Part shown: positions 26,259 through 35,079 of the stretch, piece by piece
Layout of the letters: each line of letters opens with the position of its first letter
How positions within the stretch are numbered: position 1 is the first letter of the stretch
Assembly (NCBI GenBank): GCA_964235485.1
Contig: CAXSAZ010000004.1
Location: 62,001 to 126,000 of the forward strand
Origin: CAHJXG01 sp964235485
GTDB lineage: Bacteria; Pseudomonadota; Alphaproteobacteria; Acetobacterales; Acetobacteraceae
Direction of reading: 5' to 3'
Length of the DNA stretch: 64,000 nt
Position numbers and translations under genes: made by a program
The notes under the pieces: model-generated
Database searches by the model: none
The model's input: only the letters and a program-made list of their open reading frames with translations
What the model was told of the DNA's origin: nothing

Positions 26259-26696
26259 ATGCAATGCAAATCACTGCTGGCCGTGTTGGCGCTGGTCGGC
26301 GCCGGGCTGGTGTCCGTCGCCGGCGGGTCGTCCGGGGCACGCGCGGAGAACGACCCGGTTTACCTGGTCCAGGACGGGCGCGTGGATCAGCACACGTTCA
26401 ACGGCTACCGCCGCTACGGGGAGTCCTGCCTGCGGTGCCACGGGCCGGACGGCGCCGGCAGCTCCTACGCGCCGAGCCTCACCGAGTCGCTCAAGAAGAT
26501 GTCGTTCGAGGACTTCACCAACGTCATCGTCAACGGGCGGCAGAACGTCACCAAGTCGCAGAACAACGTCATGCCGGCCTTCGGCACGACGGAGGACGTG
26601 GTGCTCTACCTCGACGACATCTACGGCTACCTCAAGGCCCGGTCGGACGACAAGCTGCCGCGCGGACGCCCGAAGCGCATCAGCGATGATAGCTGA
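26259..26696 (+). CDS. xoxG: Cytochrome c electron acceptor XoxG
   Basis: 145-residue periplasmic cytochrome with a signal peptide (to about residue 29) and one haem site, CLRCHGPDGAG. The axial methionine is probably in NNVMPAFG. It takes electrons from XoxF and passes them toward the terminal oxidase. The chosen ATG has a GGAG ribosome site and starts a clean signal peptide. The stop overlaps xoxJ by 11 bases. Confidence 0.95.
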   Translation: MQCKSLLAVLALVGAGLVSVAGGSSGARAENDPVYLVQDGRVDQHTFNGYRRYGESCLRCHGPDGAGSSYAPSLTESLKKMSFEDFTNVIVNGRQNVTKSQNNVMPAFGTTEDVVLYLDDIYGYLKARSDDKLPRGRPKRISDDS

Positions 26697-27555
26697 GCGG
26701 ACCAGCCGCCAGGAGCGACCTGCCGGCTGGACGGGCGGCGACCGGGTTCTGCCGCGCCTCGCCGTCCTCGGCGCGGTGTTGCTCGCGTCTGTTCCCGCGC
26801 AGGCCCAGCGCGCCGAGCTGATTTCCCGCACGGAGCTTCGGGTCTGCGCCGACCCGCGCAACCTGCCGTTCTCCAACCAAGAGGGGCAGGGGTTCGAGAA
26901 CAAGATCGCCGAGATCATCGGCGCCGACCTCGGCCTGCCGGTCGGCTACGTGTGGTTCCCGCAGGTGACGGGCTTCGTGCGCAACACGCTGCGCGCCCGT
27001 GAGTGCGACCTCATCATGGGCACCGTCAGCGGCGACGGGATCGTGGACAGCACCAACCCCTATTACCACACGGGCTACATGCTCGTGACCCGCACGGCGG
27101 ACGGGATCACGGCGCGGTCGGTGGGCGACCCGGCCTTGGCGTCCAAGAGGTTCGGCGTGGTCGCCGCGACGCCGCCGACCGACCTGCTGTTGCGGCACAA
27201 TCTGATGAACCAGGTGCGCGCCTACTCCCTTCGCGTCGATACAAGGGTCAGCAACCCGCCGCGCGCCATGCTGCAGGACCTGGTGGACGGGGTGATCGAC
27301 GTGGCCCTGATCTGGGGGCCGCCGGCGGGATACGCCATCGCCCGGGAGCACCTGCCGCTCACCGCGGCCTTCATCGAGCCGGAGCCGGACGCGCCCCGGC
27401 TCGACTACCGCATCGCCATGGGGGTGCGCGCGAACGAGCCGGAATGGCGGCGGCGGATCAACCAGGCCATCGGCAAGCACAAGGCCGAGATCGCCCAGGT
27501 CCTGGCGGATTACGGCGTGCCCATGCTGGACGAGCCGGGCCAGGCCAATCCTTGA
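26686..27555 (+). CDS. xoxJ: Periplasmic binding-protein-like XoxJ
   Basis: 289 residues. The N-terminus (hydrophobic stretch about 23-40, ending VPAQAQ) precedes a type II periplasmic binding fold with LRVCADPRNLPFSNQEGQGFENKIAE, the hallmark of XoxJ/MxaJ. It contacts XoxF and is thought to assist its assembly or activation. It starts 11 bases inside xoxG. Only the region from 26686 of a much longer open frame is real. Confidence 0.94.
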   Translation: MIAERTSRQERPAGWTGGDRVLPRLAVLGAVLLASVPAQAQRAELISRTELRVCADPRNLPFSNQEGQGFENKIAEIIGADLGLPVGYVWFPQVTGFVRNTLRARECDLIMGTVSGDGIVDSTNPYYHTGYMLVTRTADGITARSVGDPALASKRFGVVAATPPTDLLLRHNLMNQVRAYSLRVDTRVSNPPRAMLQDLVDGVIDVALIWGPPAGYAIAREHLPLTAAFIEPEPDAPRLDYRIAMGVRANEPEWRRRINQAIGKHKAEIAQVLADYGVPMLDEPGQANP

Positions 27556-28124
27556 GGCGTACGGCCGTGGTGGCGTTGGCTCTCGGCCTGACCGGGACCG
27601 TGCCGGCCCAAGCGGACCCCGGCGTGCCGGTGCCGGACGGCTACCGCACCGACGACTACCGGGCGCCGGTGCCCGACACGGTGCCGGGCGCCGCCGTGCT
27701 GCACATCCCGGCGATGCAGGAGCGGGTGGCCCAGCGCGACGCGGTGCTGATCGACGTGCTGCCCGCGCCGCGCCGCCCGCCCGCCATGCGCCCCGGCGCG
27801 CCATGGCTGCCTGCCCGCCATCCCAGCCTCCCCGGCAGCCTGTGGTGGCCGGAGATCGGACGAGGCGCGCTGGCCGAGCCGGTGCGGGAGCGCCTGCAGC
27901 AGCGCCTGCGCGACGTGACGCGGGACGATCCCGGCCGCTTGGTGGTGTTCTTCTGCCTCGCGGATTGCTGGATGAGCTGGAACGCCGCGCGCCGGGCCGG
28001 CGAGATGGGCTTCCGCGCCGCCTGGTTCCCCGAGGGCGTGGACGGCTGGCAGGCGGCGGGCCTGCCGACGCAGGATGTCTTGCCGGAGGGGTTCGAGGTG
28101 GGCCTCCAGGGATCAAACCCATGA
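27552..28124 (+). CDS. PQQ-associated CxxxCW rhodanese-like protein
   Basis: About 190 residues with a signal peptide (VVALALGLTGTVPAQA) and a rhodanese-like domain. A long segment around VLIDVLPAPRRPP leads to VVFFCLADCWMSWNAARRA, the C-x3-C-W motif of the family that accompanies PQQ-dependent catabolism. It probably handles thiol or sulfur chemistry in the periplasm. A TTG at 27552 overlaps the xoxJ stop (TTGA) and is the likely start; GTG codons five and six positions later are alternatives. Confidence 0.85.
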   Translation: MRRTAVVALALGLTGTVPAQADPGVPVPDGYRTDDYRAPVPDTVPGAAVLHIPAMQERVAQRDAVLIDVLPAPRRPPAMRPGAPWLPARHPSLPGSLWWPEIGRGALAEPVRERLQQRLRDVTRDDPGRLVVFFCLADCWMSWNAARRAGEMGFRAAWFPEGVDGWQAAGLPTQDVLPEGFEVGLQGSNP

Positions 28125-28182
28125 ACTTCGACAAACTCGCCCAAGCCGTAGCTGGTCAGCCCGGGTCGGCGTCGCCGGGGAG

Positions 28183-28623
28183 CTAGTCCACCGACGTTTG
28201 CGGCACCGGCGCCACGGCACTTGCGCCAGCAGGCTGACCGAACGGAACGGACAATGTCGCCGGGTATTCCCACATCGCGCCTGAGACGCCGTCCACGAGG
28301 TATGCTTGCGGCAACTGGACATAGGATGCGTTGGAGTAGGCGGAAGCGAACGTCTTGGCCGCTTTCTGACCGTCCGGCGTGACGCAGGCGACGCGAACGT
28401 CCCTTTTGCTTTTCGACAGCTTGACGCTGCCCGGCGTGACAATCGTGGCCTTGGCCCCGTCGCCGCCCGTCAGTTCGCACGTCGCATTTGCTGCGCCGGG
28501 CGTTTCCACGGCGATGACCTGCGAGGTGCCGCGCAAGATCGTGGAGCAGGCGGCGAGGGAGGCCGCGGCAACTGCAAGGGACAGGAGCCGATACCCGGTT
28601 TGGAGCAAGGGATGGACTGACAA
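28183..28623 (-). CDS. Predicted lipoprotein
   Basis: About 146 residues. The likely start is TTG (28621-28623) behind an AGGAG site. A lipoprotein signal follows (LLSLAVAAASLAAC, lipobox LAAC at about residue 25) and then a compact beta-rich domain beginning STILRGTSQVIAVETPGA, resembling small PEGA-like lipoproteins. A longer in-frame start at 28740 lacks signal character. The gene is convergent to the rhodanese-like gene and has no clear functional link to it. Confidence 0.65.
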   Translation of the reverse strand: MSVHPLLQTGYRLLSLAVAAASLAACSTILRGTSQVIAVETPGAANATCELTGGDGAKATIVTPGSVKLSKSKRDVRVACVTPDGQKAAKTFASAYSNASYVQLPQAYLVDGVSGAMWEYPATLSVPFGQPAGASAVAPVPQTSVD

Positions 28624-29049
28624 AGTGCATCGTCTCCTGAGTGCGTCCGGGCCAGGCGCCGGCTTTCGAGGGCAGAACAATGCCTTCTTGGGAAGCTGCT
28701 TGCAACCAGCCCGCAGATGCCGGGCCGGCCACCTTGCCACGGCGGGGCAGTTGCGCCCCTTCTTGTCACGCTGCAGTTAACTTTGAGACTCGGCCCAGAA
28801 CACCGCACCTAACCTGGAACGCGACTCCGACAGCGTTGGACATGGACGTTCTGCGTTCAGAAGGCATCCGGTCGAGGGCCGGCGGAGGTCGATGGCCTGG
28901 TGAACCTCCCTGAAAGACGGACGATTCAGATCGGATCAAGGAGGGCTTCACCGAACTGGGCCGGCGCGAGGGCGGGGCGGATGACCCGGGCCGCTCCTCG
29001 ACCGCGGGGGCCTGACCGCCAGGCACCGTCCAATGGCGTCCTGAAACGG
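28624..29049. other. Intergenic stretch with no gene seen
   Basis: 426 bases between the lipoprotein start and the end of the membrane-protein gene. Short open frames here have no ribosome site, unlike-coding composition and no recognisable product. The right-hand part presumably holds the lipoprotein promoter. Confidence 0.5.
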
Positions 29050-30660
29050 TTACGGGGACGTCGCCGGCTCGACCGCCAGGAGCAGCGCCCGTGAGGTGGA
29101 AGCGGCCACCCTCGTGTGGGCAGGCAGAGCCAGGTTGAACTCCTGAGGGTAAAGCAGCAGGACGAACACGGGGTCAGTGGACCCGGCCTCGGCAAGAAGC
29201 CGCTGAGCCTCCGTGATGAAGCCTTGCAGCGCCTCGGTCGTGGTCGCCTTGAACGGCTTGTTGTTCTGGTAGCGGTAGATGGCCTTGTAAGGCGCGGTGA
29301 CCGTAATCGGCTGCTGGCCCTGGTGGGCGAAGGTGTCGGGCACGAAGATGCCGCGCCCTTCCAGCACGGCAAGCGCCGCCACATGCGGCAGCGGCGGCTG
29401 CCACAACCGAAGATTGAGGTCCTGGAACGAGGGCACGTCCGTCTCGCTGGCGACCAGGAGCACGCTGCCGGTGGGCAAGGTGCTGAACGCGGCCCTGAAC
29501 TCCCCAATCACCGCGTCGTAGCGGAGCCAGTCATAGGATCGGAGGGCGGATTGAAGCAGCAGCGCCCCGCCCAAAACTGCGACGAACGCGGTTTCCCAGC
29601 GCCGGTCGCGCAGCACGGGCCGGACGCAGGCGATGAGAACCAGCACGATGACCAGCGGGATGCGGGTGTCCGCGCCCCAGCCGCCGAACAGCTCGTGCGG
29701 TATGGCCAGGAAGCAAACGCCTAGCAGGACGACCGGCAGCGCCATCGGCCGCGCCACGGCCAACCGGCCGCGCGCAATGAGGATGCCCAAAGCCGCGGAG
29801 GCAGCCGCCACGGACACGAAGTCGATGGGATAGTCCCCGGACAGCAGCGCCCGCACGAAGATCGGCGGCGTGCGCAGCAGGTTGATGAGACTATGGCTGG
29901 TCTTGTTGCCGGCCTCCCCCGCCGTGGGGGACGCGAGGAACAGGATGATCGGCGCGACGAAGATCGACGCGCCCACCAGGAGGTTCCGCAAAGCCTCCGC
30001 GCGCTGCCGGCGCAGCATGGGAACGGCGCGCTGGATTTCGTAGCCGGCGACGATCAAAGCGAACAAGCCGAAGGCGATCAGGTGGGAGAAGAACAGCGCG
30101 AGCGAAAGCGCCGTGCCCCAAAGCAGCTTGGCGCCTGCGCCCGACCCGGCAGCAAGGCCGATCCAAGCCGCCGCTGCCCATAACAGGAGGCCGACGCCGA
30201 ACAGGTAGTTCAGGAAGCCGAACAGGAAGATCCAGTTGTAAAGGAACAGCCCCGCAACCAGCGGCCACAGCCCATACCGGCCGTGCAGCACGCGATACAG
30301 CGCCATGCAGCCCGACAACTGCAGCGCGAGCGTCAGGGCGATGAACACCCGGCCGGCCAGCTCAAGCGGCATGACGCGGGCCAGCAGCACCGCGACCACA
30401 TCAAAGGCGATGTTCGGCAACAGGAATGAGCCGACAACGTAGTGCGCCTGCAGGTCGGGCGACGCCTGCCAATGCGCCAGGATGTGGATGCGCGCGATGT
30501 GGAACATGTAGTCGTGCAGCGGAGGGTTCTGCACCAGAAGCAGCGGAAACAGGTAAACGGTATAGGCCGCCGCAAAGGCGAGCGCCGCATGGCGCAACGA
30601 CGGCGCCGGCATGTCCGTCCACGCCCGCGCCCGGGCCGTGGCGACGTTCGATCCGGACAT
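29050..30660 (-). CDS. Polytopic membrane protein, glycosyltransferase-like
   Basis: 536 residues with about eleven membrane helices and a first periplasmic loop PPLHDYMFHIARIHILAHW. An early acidic loop motif and a large C-terminal soluble part (about residues 390-536) recall GT-C type lipid-linked sugar transferases. No signature is decisive. It starts six bases after the GT2-GtrA gene, which makes polyprenyl-phosphate sugars in related systems, so it could use that donor. Confidence 0.65.
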   Translation of the reverse strand: MSGSNVATARARAWTDMPAPSLRHAALAFAAAYTVYLFPLLLVQNPPLHDYMFHIARIHILAHWQASPDLQAHYVVGSFLLPNIAFDVVAVLLARVMPLELAGRVFIALTLALQLSGCMALYRVLHGRYGLWPLVAGLFLYNWIFLFGFLNYLFGVGLLLWAAAAWIGLAAGSGAGAKLLWGTALSLALFFSHLIAFGLFALIVAGYEIQRAVPMLRRQRAEALRNLLVGASIFVAPIILFLASPTAGEAGNKTSHSLINLLRTPPIFVRALLSGDYPIDFVSVAAASAALGILIARGRLAVARPMALPVVLLGVCFLAIPHELFGGWGADTRIPLVIVLVLIACVRPVLRDRRWETAFVAVLGGALLLQSALRSYDWLRYDAVIGEFRAAFSTLPTGSVLLVASETDVPSFQDLNLRLWQPPLPHVAALAVLEGRGIFVPDTFAHQGQQPITVTAPYKAIYRYQNNKPFKATTTEALQGFITEAQRLLAEAGSTDPVFVLLLYPQEFNLALPAHTRVAASTSRALLLAVEPATSP

Positions 30661-30665
30661 TCCGA

Positions 30666-31790
30666 TTACCGGCGCCAGGTGTAGAGGGCGGTCACGGCGT
30701 AGTTCCAGACGGCCCCGATCAGGATGCCGGCGATGGCCGACACGACCCATTGCACCTTCATGTCATACATGAACGAGGAAATGCCGACATTGGCGACCGC
30801 GCCGATGCTGCAGGCAAGAACGAACGAGACCCACCCGCGCAGCAGCCCCCAGCCACGCAACTGGCGGTCGCGATACGTCAGCATGTTGTTCAGGAAGAAA
30901 TTGGTGGTCATCGCGGCCAACGCCGCGAGGGCCTGGGCCACGAGGAACGACGCATTGAACGCCGCGAACGCGAAGCTCATGACCAGCAGGTGGACGGGGA
31001 CGCCAAGCCCGCCCACGAACGTGAAGGTCAGGAAGCGGACCGGGAGGACATGGCCGACCTTCTTGTCGGCGATCAGCATCAGGTAGTCCCAGACCGCCTG
31101 GTTGTCGAGCTTGCTTTCCCCCGCGTGGCGCTGCCGGAACTCGTATGGAAGCTCAAGGAAACGGAGCGGGCGCGGGGCGGACGCGAACAGATCGACCAGG
31201 ATCTTGAACCCGATGCCCGAAAGGCGCGGGAAGATGTCCGACAGGGCGGCGCGGTTGAACATGAAGAAGCCGCTCATGGGATCGGCCAGGTCGCCGCCGA
31301 TGACCGCCCTGCTCAGCTTGGTGGCGAAGCGGCTCATGGATGCGCGCTTGTTCTGCCAATCCCCGACCCCGCCCCCGGGGGCGTAGCGGCTGCCGACGAC
31401 GATATCGAGCTCCCCGCCGCGCAAGGCCCGGAGCATGTCCGGCAGCAAGGCTTCGTCGTGCTGCCCGTCGCCGTCGATCACCGCGACGTAGGCGGCGGAG
31501 GAGGACAGGAAACCCTCGATGCAAGCCGAGGACAAGCCCCGCCGGCCCAGGCGCTGCAGGCAGCGGACCCGGAGGTGGTGCGCGGCGATGCCGCGCACCA
31601 CCTCCGCAGTCTTGTCCGGCGAGTTGTCATCGACGAAGATGACTTCCCATGCGACGCCGGCGAGGCTGACTTCCAGCCGGCGGACCATTTCCCTGACGTT
31701 GTTGGCCTCGTTGAACGTCGGCACGATGATGGACAGCTCGGCGCCGCCGCTGGCAGGGGAGCGTGACTCCATGGGAGATGGCGCATCCAT
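30666..31790 (-). CDS. GT2 polyprenyl-phosphate glycosyltransferase fused to GtrA domain
   Basis: About 374 residues from ATG 31790 (a GTG at 31859 would add 23). The GT2 domain (IIVPTFNEANNVREMV, FVDDNSPDKT, VIDGDGQHDE) resembles dolichol-phosphate mannose synthases. The C-terminal GtrA-type domain has four membrane helices (VRFLTFTFVGGLGVPVHLL, FFLNNMLTYRDR). It should charge polyprenyl phosphate with a sugar and present it across the membrane for the neighbouring membrane protein. Confidence 0.85.
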   Translation of the reverse strand: MDAPSPMESRSPASGGAELSIIVPTFNEANNVREMVRRLEVSLAGVAWEVIFVDDNSPDKTAEVVRGIAAHHLRVRCLQRLGRRGLSSACIEGFLSSSAAYVAVIDGDGQHDEALLPDMLRALRGGELDIVVGSRYAPGGGVGDWQNKRASMSRFATKLSRAVIGGDLADPMSGFFMFNRAALSDIFPRLSGIGFKILVDLFASAPRPLRFLELPYEFRQRHAGESKLDNQAVWDYLMLIADKKVGHVLPVRFLTFTFVGGLGVPVHLLVMSFAFAAFNASFLVAQALAALAAMTTNFFLNNMLTYRDRQLRGWGLLRGWVSFVLACSIGAVANVGISSFMYDMKVQWVVSAIAGILIGAVWNYAVTALYTWRR

Positions 31791-31942
31791 CACGGAATCT
31801 CGCGTCGTGAAGTTGGTGATCTTCGCCTCCTCAAAGCGGCAGCAGTATGTAACGCTCACCGTTTAGGCCATCGTGCCGCTTTGTGGATGATTACAAAGGT
31901 CCAGGTTCTTATCTGGACCGAAGCAGGACGCGCCGAGAACCT

Positions 31943-32539
31943 CTAATCCGCCAGCCCGCGCTGCAGCGCCTGCGCCAAAACGCCCAGCTTCGCCTCCATC
32001 CGCACGGGAACCTCGCAGGCGTAGCGGACCGTGCGCTCGATGTCCTCGTACTCGCGGATCAGGAACGCCCGGCGGCTCGTGACCTCCTCGCGCTGCGCCG
32101 AGGGCGCGTCGGCCGGCAGGGCGCGGAGTTCGGCGGTGATCTTGGACGTCAGCTCCGTCAGCGCGCGCTGACGCCGGGCCGTGGCGCGCAGACGGTCGAT
32201 GACTTGGGCGCGCTGCCCGTTGGTCTCGTCCACCAGCCCGGCGAACAGCAGCGCGGCGCGCGTCGGCCGCTCGCCGGGGGGCAGCGCCGCCACCAACCGC
32301 TCCACCTGCCGGGCGCCGTCCTGCGCCGACACGCTTCGCGGCGCCACGGCGGCGACAACCGCGGCCACCTCCGGATCGACGCGCCAATCGCCGGTTGCGT
32401 CGTGCCCGCCCCAGATCGTGGCGGCGGTGAGCCTCGGCACCAGCCGCTGCGCGCAGGGCCAATCCGGATCGCCCGGCGGCCCTGCGGCGCCGAGCGCCAG
32501 CGCGGCCAGCCCCAGCCCTGCGGCCCTCCAAGCCCTCAT
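31943..32539 (-). CDS. Exported protein of the Ped/Lut-like ABC operon
   Basis: 198 residues with a signal peptide (LGLAALALGAAG) and a helical mature part with two cysteines (WPCAQR and YACEVP) and many Arg/Glu pairs. No family name was recognised. The ATG overlaps the stop of the ABC permease (ATGA), so it is the last gene of the ABC operon and probably works with it in the periplasm. Confidence 0.75.
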   Translation of the reverse strand: MRAWRAAGLGLAALALGAAGPPGDPDWPCAQRLVPRLTAATIWGGHDATGDWRVDPEVAAVVAAVAPRSVSAQDGARQVERLVAALPPGERPTRAALLFAGLVDETNGQRAQVIDRLRATARRQRALTELTSKITAELRALPADAPSAQREEVTSRRAFLIREYEDIERTVRYACEVPVRMEAKLGVLAQALQRGLAD

Positions 32540-33366
32540 TCCGCCCCGGCCTTCCGCGCCATCAGCCCGCGGCCCGGGTCGTAGCCCACGACCGCCGCCG
32601 CCATGAACACGGCCGTGCAGCCGATGACAACCGCCGCCGACCCCCAATCCACCCGGCCGTACAGCGCGAAGCGGATCAGCTCGGTGGCCGAGGTGAAGGG
32701 GTTCAACTGGCACATCCACCACAGGAACAGGCTGCTTTCCTTCACGCGCCACAGCGGATACAGGGCGGAGGACGCGAAGAACATCGGGAAGATCACGAAG
32801 TTCATGACCCCGGCGAAGTTCTCCAACTGCCGGATGAACGACGACATTACGAGGCCCAGCGCCCCCAGCATCAGGCCCGACACGATCAAGGCCGGCAGCA
32901 CGGCGACGTAGCCGATGGCGGGCGGCTCGATCTCCCAGAACCAAGCGATGCCCAGGAAAAGGTAGGACTGCACCACCGCGACCGCGACGCCCGCCAGCAG
33001 CTTGGACAGCAACAGGAACCAGCGCGGGAAGGGGCTGACCATCAAGGTCTTCATGCTGCCCATTTCGCGGTCATAGACCATGGACAGGCTGCTCTGCATC
33101 CCGTTGAACAACTCGATCATGGCGATCAGGCCGGGCGCGATATAGACCTCATACGGGATGTAGGTTTCATACGGCGGGATGATCGACACGCCCAGCACGA
33201 AGCGGAACCCGGCGGCGAAGATCGCAAGCCACACCAAAGGCCGCACCAAGGCCGAGATGAACCGCCCGCGCTGATGCACCCAGCGCAGGCCCTCCCGCCG
33301 GATGATGCCGGCCATGCAGCGGGCATAGGCGGCAGGCGGCAGCAGGCGGAGCCTAGTTTGCAGCAT
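32536..33366 (-). CDS. ABC-2 type permease, PedC/Lut-like
   Basis: 276 residues with six membrane helices and the ABC-2 signature region (MVYDREMGSMKTLMVSPFPRWFLLLSKLL). It matches the permease family tied to PQQ-dependent alcohol oxidation (PedC). Homologous systems in Pseudomonas (PedA1A2BC) and Methylorubrum (Lut) are needed for growth with lanthanides. It overlaps the ATPase gene upstream by 14 bases and the exported protein gene by four. Confidence 0.88.
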   Translation of the reverse strand: MLQTRLRLLPPAAYARCMAGIIRREGLRWVHQRGRFISALVRPLVWLAIFAAGFRFVLGVSIIPPYETYIPYEVYIAPGLIAMIELFNGMQSSLSMVYDREMGSMKTLMVSPFPRWFLLLSKLLAGVAVAVVQSYLFLGIAWFWEIEPPAIGYVAVLPALIVSGLMLGALGLVMSSFIRQLENFAGVMNFVIFPMFFASSALYPLWRVKESSLFLWWMCQLNPFTSATELIRFALYGRVDWGSAAVVIGCTAVFMAAAVVGYDPGRGLMARKAGAE

Positions 33367-34108
33367 GGATCAGGCGCTCGAATGCGTCCTTGAGGGTTTG
33401 GGCGCCATCCGCCTGGGCGACCACGGCCGGCACCGGGCCGGTCGCCAGCACGCGGCCCTTGTGCAGCACGACCACATGGGCGTCCTCGCCGGCCTCGTCG
33501 ATCAGGTGGGTCGCCCACAGCACGGCCAGGCCCCGCTCCCGGCACAGGCGGCGGACGTGGCCCAGCAGGAAGCCGCGGCTTTCCATATCCAGCCCGGCGG
33601 TCGGCTCGTCCAGCAGCAGCAGCGAAGGTTCGTGCACCAGGGCGCGCGCCAGCTCCACCCGGCGCCGCTGCCCGCCGGACAGCAGGCGCACCCGGTCGCC
33701 CGCGCGCTCAAGGAGGTTCACCCGGGCCAGTTCGTCCCGGATGCGCGGGATGGACGCGCGGTCGGCCATGCCATGCAAAGCGGCGTGGTATTGGAGATTC
33801 TGCCGCACCGTCAGGTCCAGGTCCAGCGTCGGCTGCTGGAACACCACCCCCATGCGGGCCAGCGCCGCAGGGGCATCGGCGCGGAACGGCTGCCCGAATA
33901 CGCTGATGCCGCCCTTGTGCGCGTGATACAGCCGGGTGATCAGCGCGAACAGCGTGGTCTTGCCCGCGCCGTTCTGGCCGAGCAGCACCGTGAACTCGCC
34001 GGGCCGGATGCGGAACCCCACGCCGTCCAGCGCGCGGCGCGCCCCGAAGCGGTGGGTCAGCCCGTCGATCTCCAAGGCGGCGGGTTCATGCATGGCGATG
34101 TCCGGCAT
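33353..34108 (-). CDS. ABC transporter ATPase, PQQ-associated (Ped/Lut-like)
   Basis: 251 residues. Walker A is GQNGAGKTT, the Q-loop VVFQQPTLDLDL, the signature LSGGQRRR, Walker B LLLLDEPTAGLD and the H-loop WATH. It powers the permease encoded directly downstream. The ATG overlaps the stop of the beta-propeller gene by one base (TAATG). Its closest families are ATPases of the PQQ-dependent alcohol dehydrogenase ABC system. Confidence 0.92.
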   Translation of the reverse strand: MPDIAMHEPAALEIDGLTHRFGARRALDGVGFRIRPGEFTVLLGQNGAGKTTLFALITRLYHAHKGGISVFGQPFRADAPAALARMGVVFQQPTLDLDLTVRQNLQYHAALHGMADRASIPRIRDELARVNLLERAGDRVRLLSGGQRRRVELARALVHEPSLLLLDEPTAGLDMESRGFLLGHVRRLCRERGLAVLWATHLIDEAGEDAHVVVLHKGRVLATGPVPAVVAQADGAQTLKDAFERLIHAAN

Positions 34109-35079
34109 TACGGCACCACCGCCACGCCCCAGGGCAGTTGCCCGACCGGCACCGACTTCACCACCCGCAAACCGTCCACGTCGATGGCCGACAGGTCGTT
34201 GCTCACGCCGTTGGTCGTGTAAAGCCGCTTGCCGTCGAGCGAGAAGGCCAGGTTCCACACGCGCTGCCCCACCAGCAGGTACTTGCGCACCTCGTAGGTC
34301 TTGGCGTCCACCACGGCGACGCGGTTGGCCGGGCCGAGCGCCACAAAGGCCGTCGTGGCGTCCGGCGTGATGGCGATGCCGACCGGCTGGATGCTCTCGG
34401 CGGGCACGCCGGGGATGGCGAAGTTGATCGTGTGGACCACGGCATGGGACGCGGCGTCGATCACCGACACGGTGCCGCCGACCTCCGCGCTGACCCAGAC
34501 CTGCTTGCCGTCCGCGGTGAAGCGCGCGACCCGCGGGCGGCTGCCGACCAGGACGTTGGCGACCGACCGCTGCGTCGCCGTATCGATGAAATGGGCCATG
34601 CTCGTCGTTTCCGACGTGTTGACCAGGATTTTGCCATCGGGGCTGATGCCCATGCCTTCCGGCTCCACGCCCACCGGGATTTCGGTCGTGACGCGCCCGG
34701 ACTTCACATCGACGACGGACACCATGTTGTCGTTCTCGTTGGCGACGTAGAGCGTTGCGCCGTCGGGGCTGAGGGTCATCAGCTCCGGGTCCGGGCCGCT
34801 CGCCAGGATGCGGGTCACGGCGAGGGTCTTGGTGTCCAGCATCTCGACGTGGTCGCTGTCGCTCGTGCAGACATACAGGCTGCGGCCGTCGGGGCTGGCG
34901 ACGATGCCGCGCGGGCGGTCGCCGACCTTGACCGTCGCGGTGACGGCGAGGGTCCCGCCGTCGAGCACGGTGATCGTGTTGTCCTTTTCGTTGGACACGA
35001 ACACCCGCTCCGCCCGCGCCGCCGGGGCGGCGGCGAGCAGCAGCGCCAACACGGCTGGGGCGGGCCTCACAGTTTGCAT
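34108..35079 (-). CDS. PQQ-associated YVTN beta-propeller periplasmic protein
   Basis: 323 residues with a signal peptide (VLALLLAAAPAARA) and about seven YVTN-like blades (ERVFVSNEKDNTITVLDGGTL, LYVCTSDSDHVEMLDT, LYVANENDNMVSVVD). This is the beta-propeller family found with PQQ-dependent catabolism. Many acidic loop residues (SDSD, ENDN) could bind metal, but this is inference. It overlaps the binding protein gene by 13 bases. Confidence 0.9.
   Translation of the reverse strand: MQTVRPAPAVLALLLAAAPAARAERVFVSNEKDNTITVLDGGTLAVTATVKVGDRPRGIVASPDGRSLYVCTSDSDHVEMLDTKTLAVTRILASGPDPELMTLSPDGATLYVANENDNMVSVVDVKSGRVTTEIPVGVEPEGMGISPDGKILVNTSETTSMAHFIDTATQRSVANVLVGSRPRVARFTADGKQVWVSAEVGGTVSVIDAASHAVVHTINFAIPGVPAESIQPVGIAITPDATTAFVALGPANRVAVVDAKTYEVRKYLLVGQRVWNLAFSLDGKRLYTTNGVSNDLSAIDVDGLRVVKSVPVGQLPWGVAVVP

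Noticed and set aside
25360..26685. Open frame running from inside xoxF into xoxJ
   Set aside because: The part before 26686 is an out-of-frame shadow of xoxF and xoxG; only the xoxJ segment is real.
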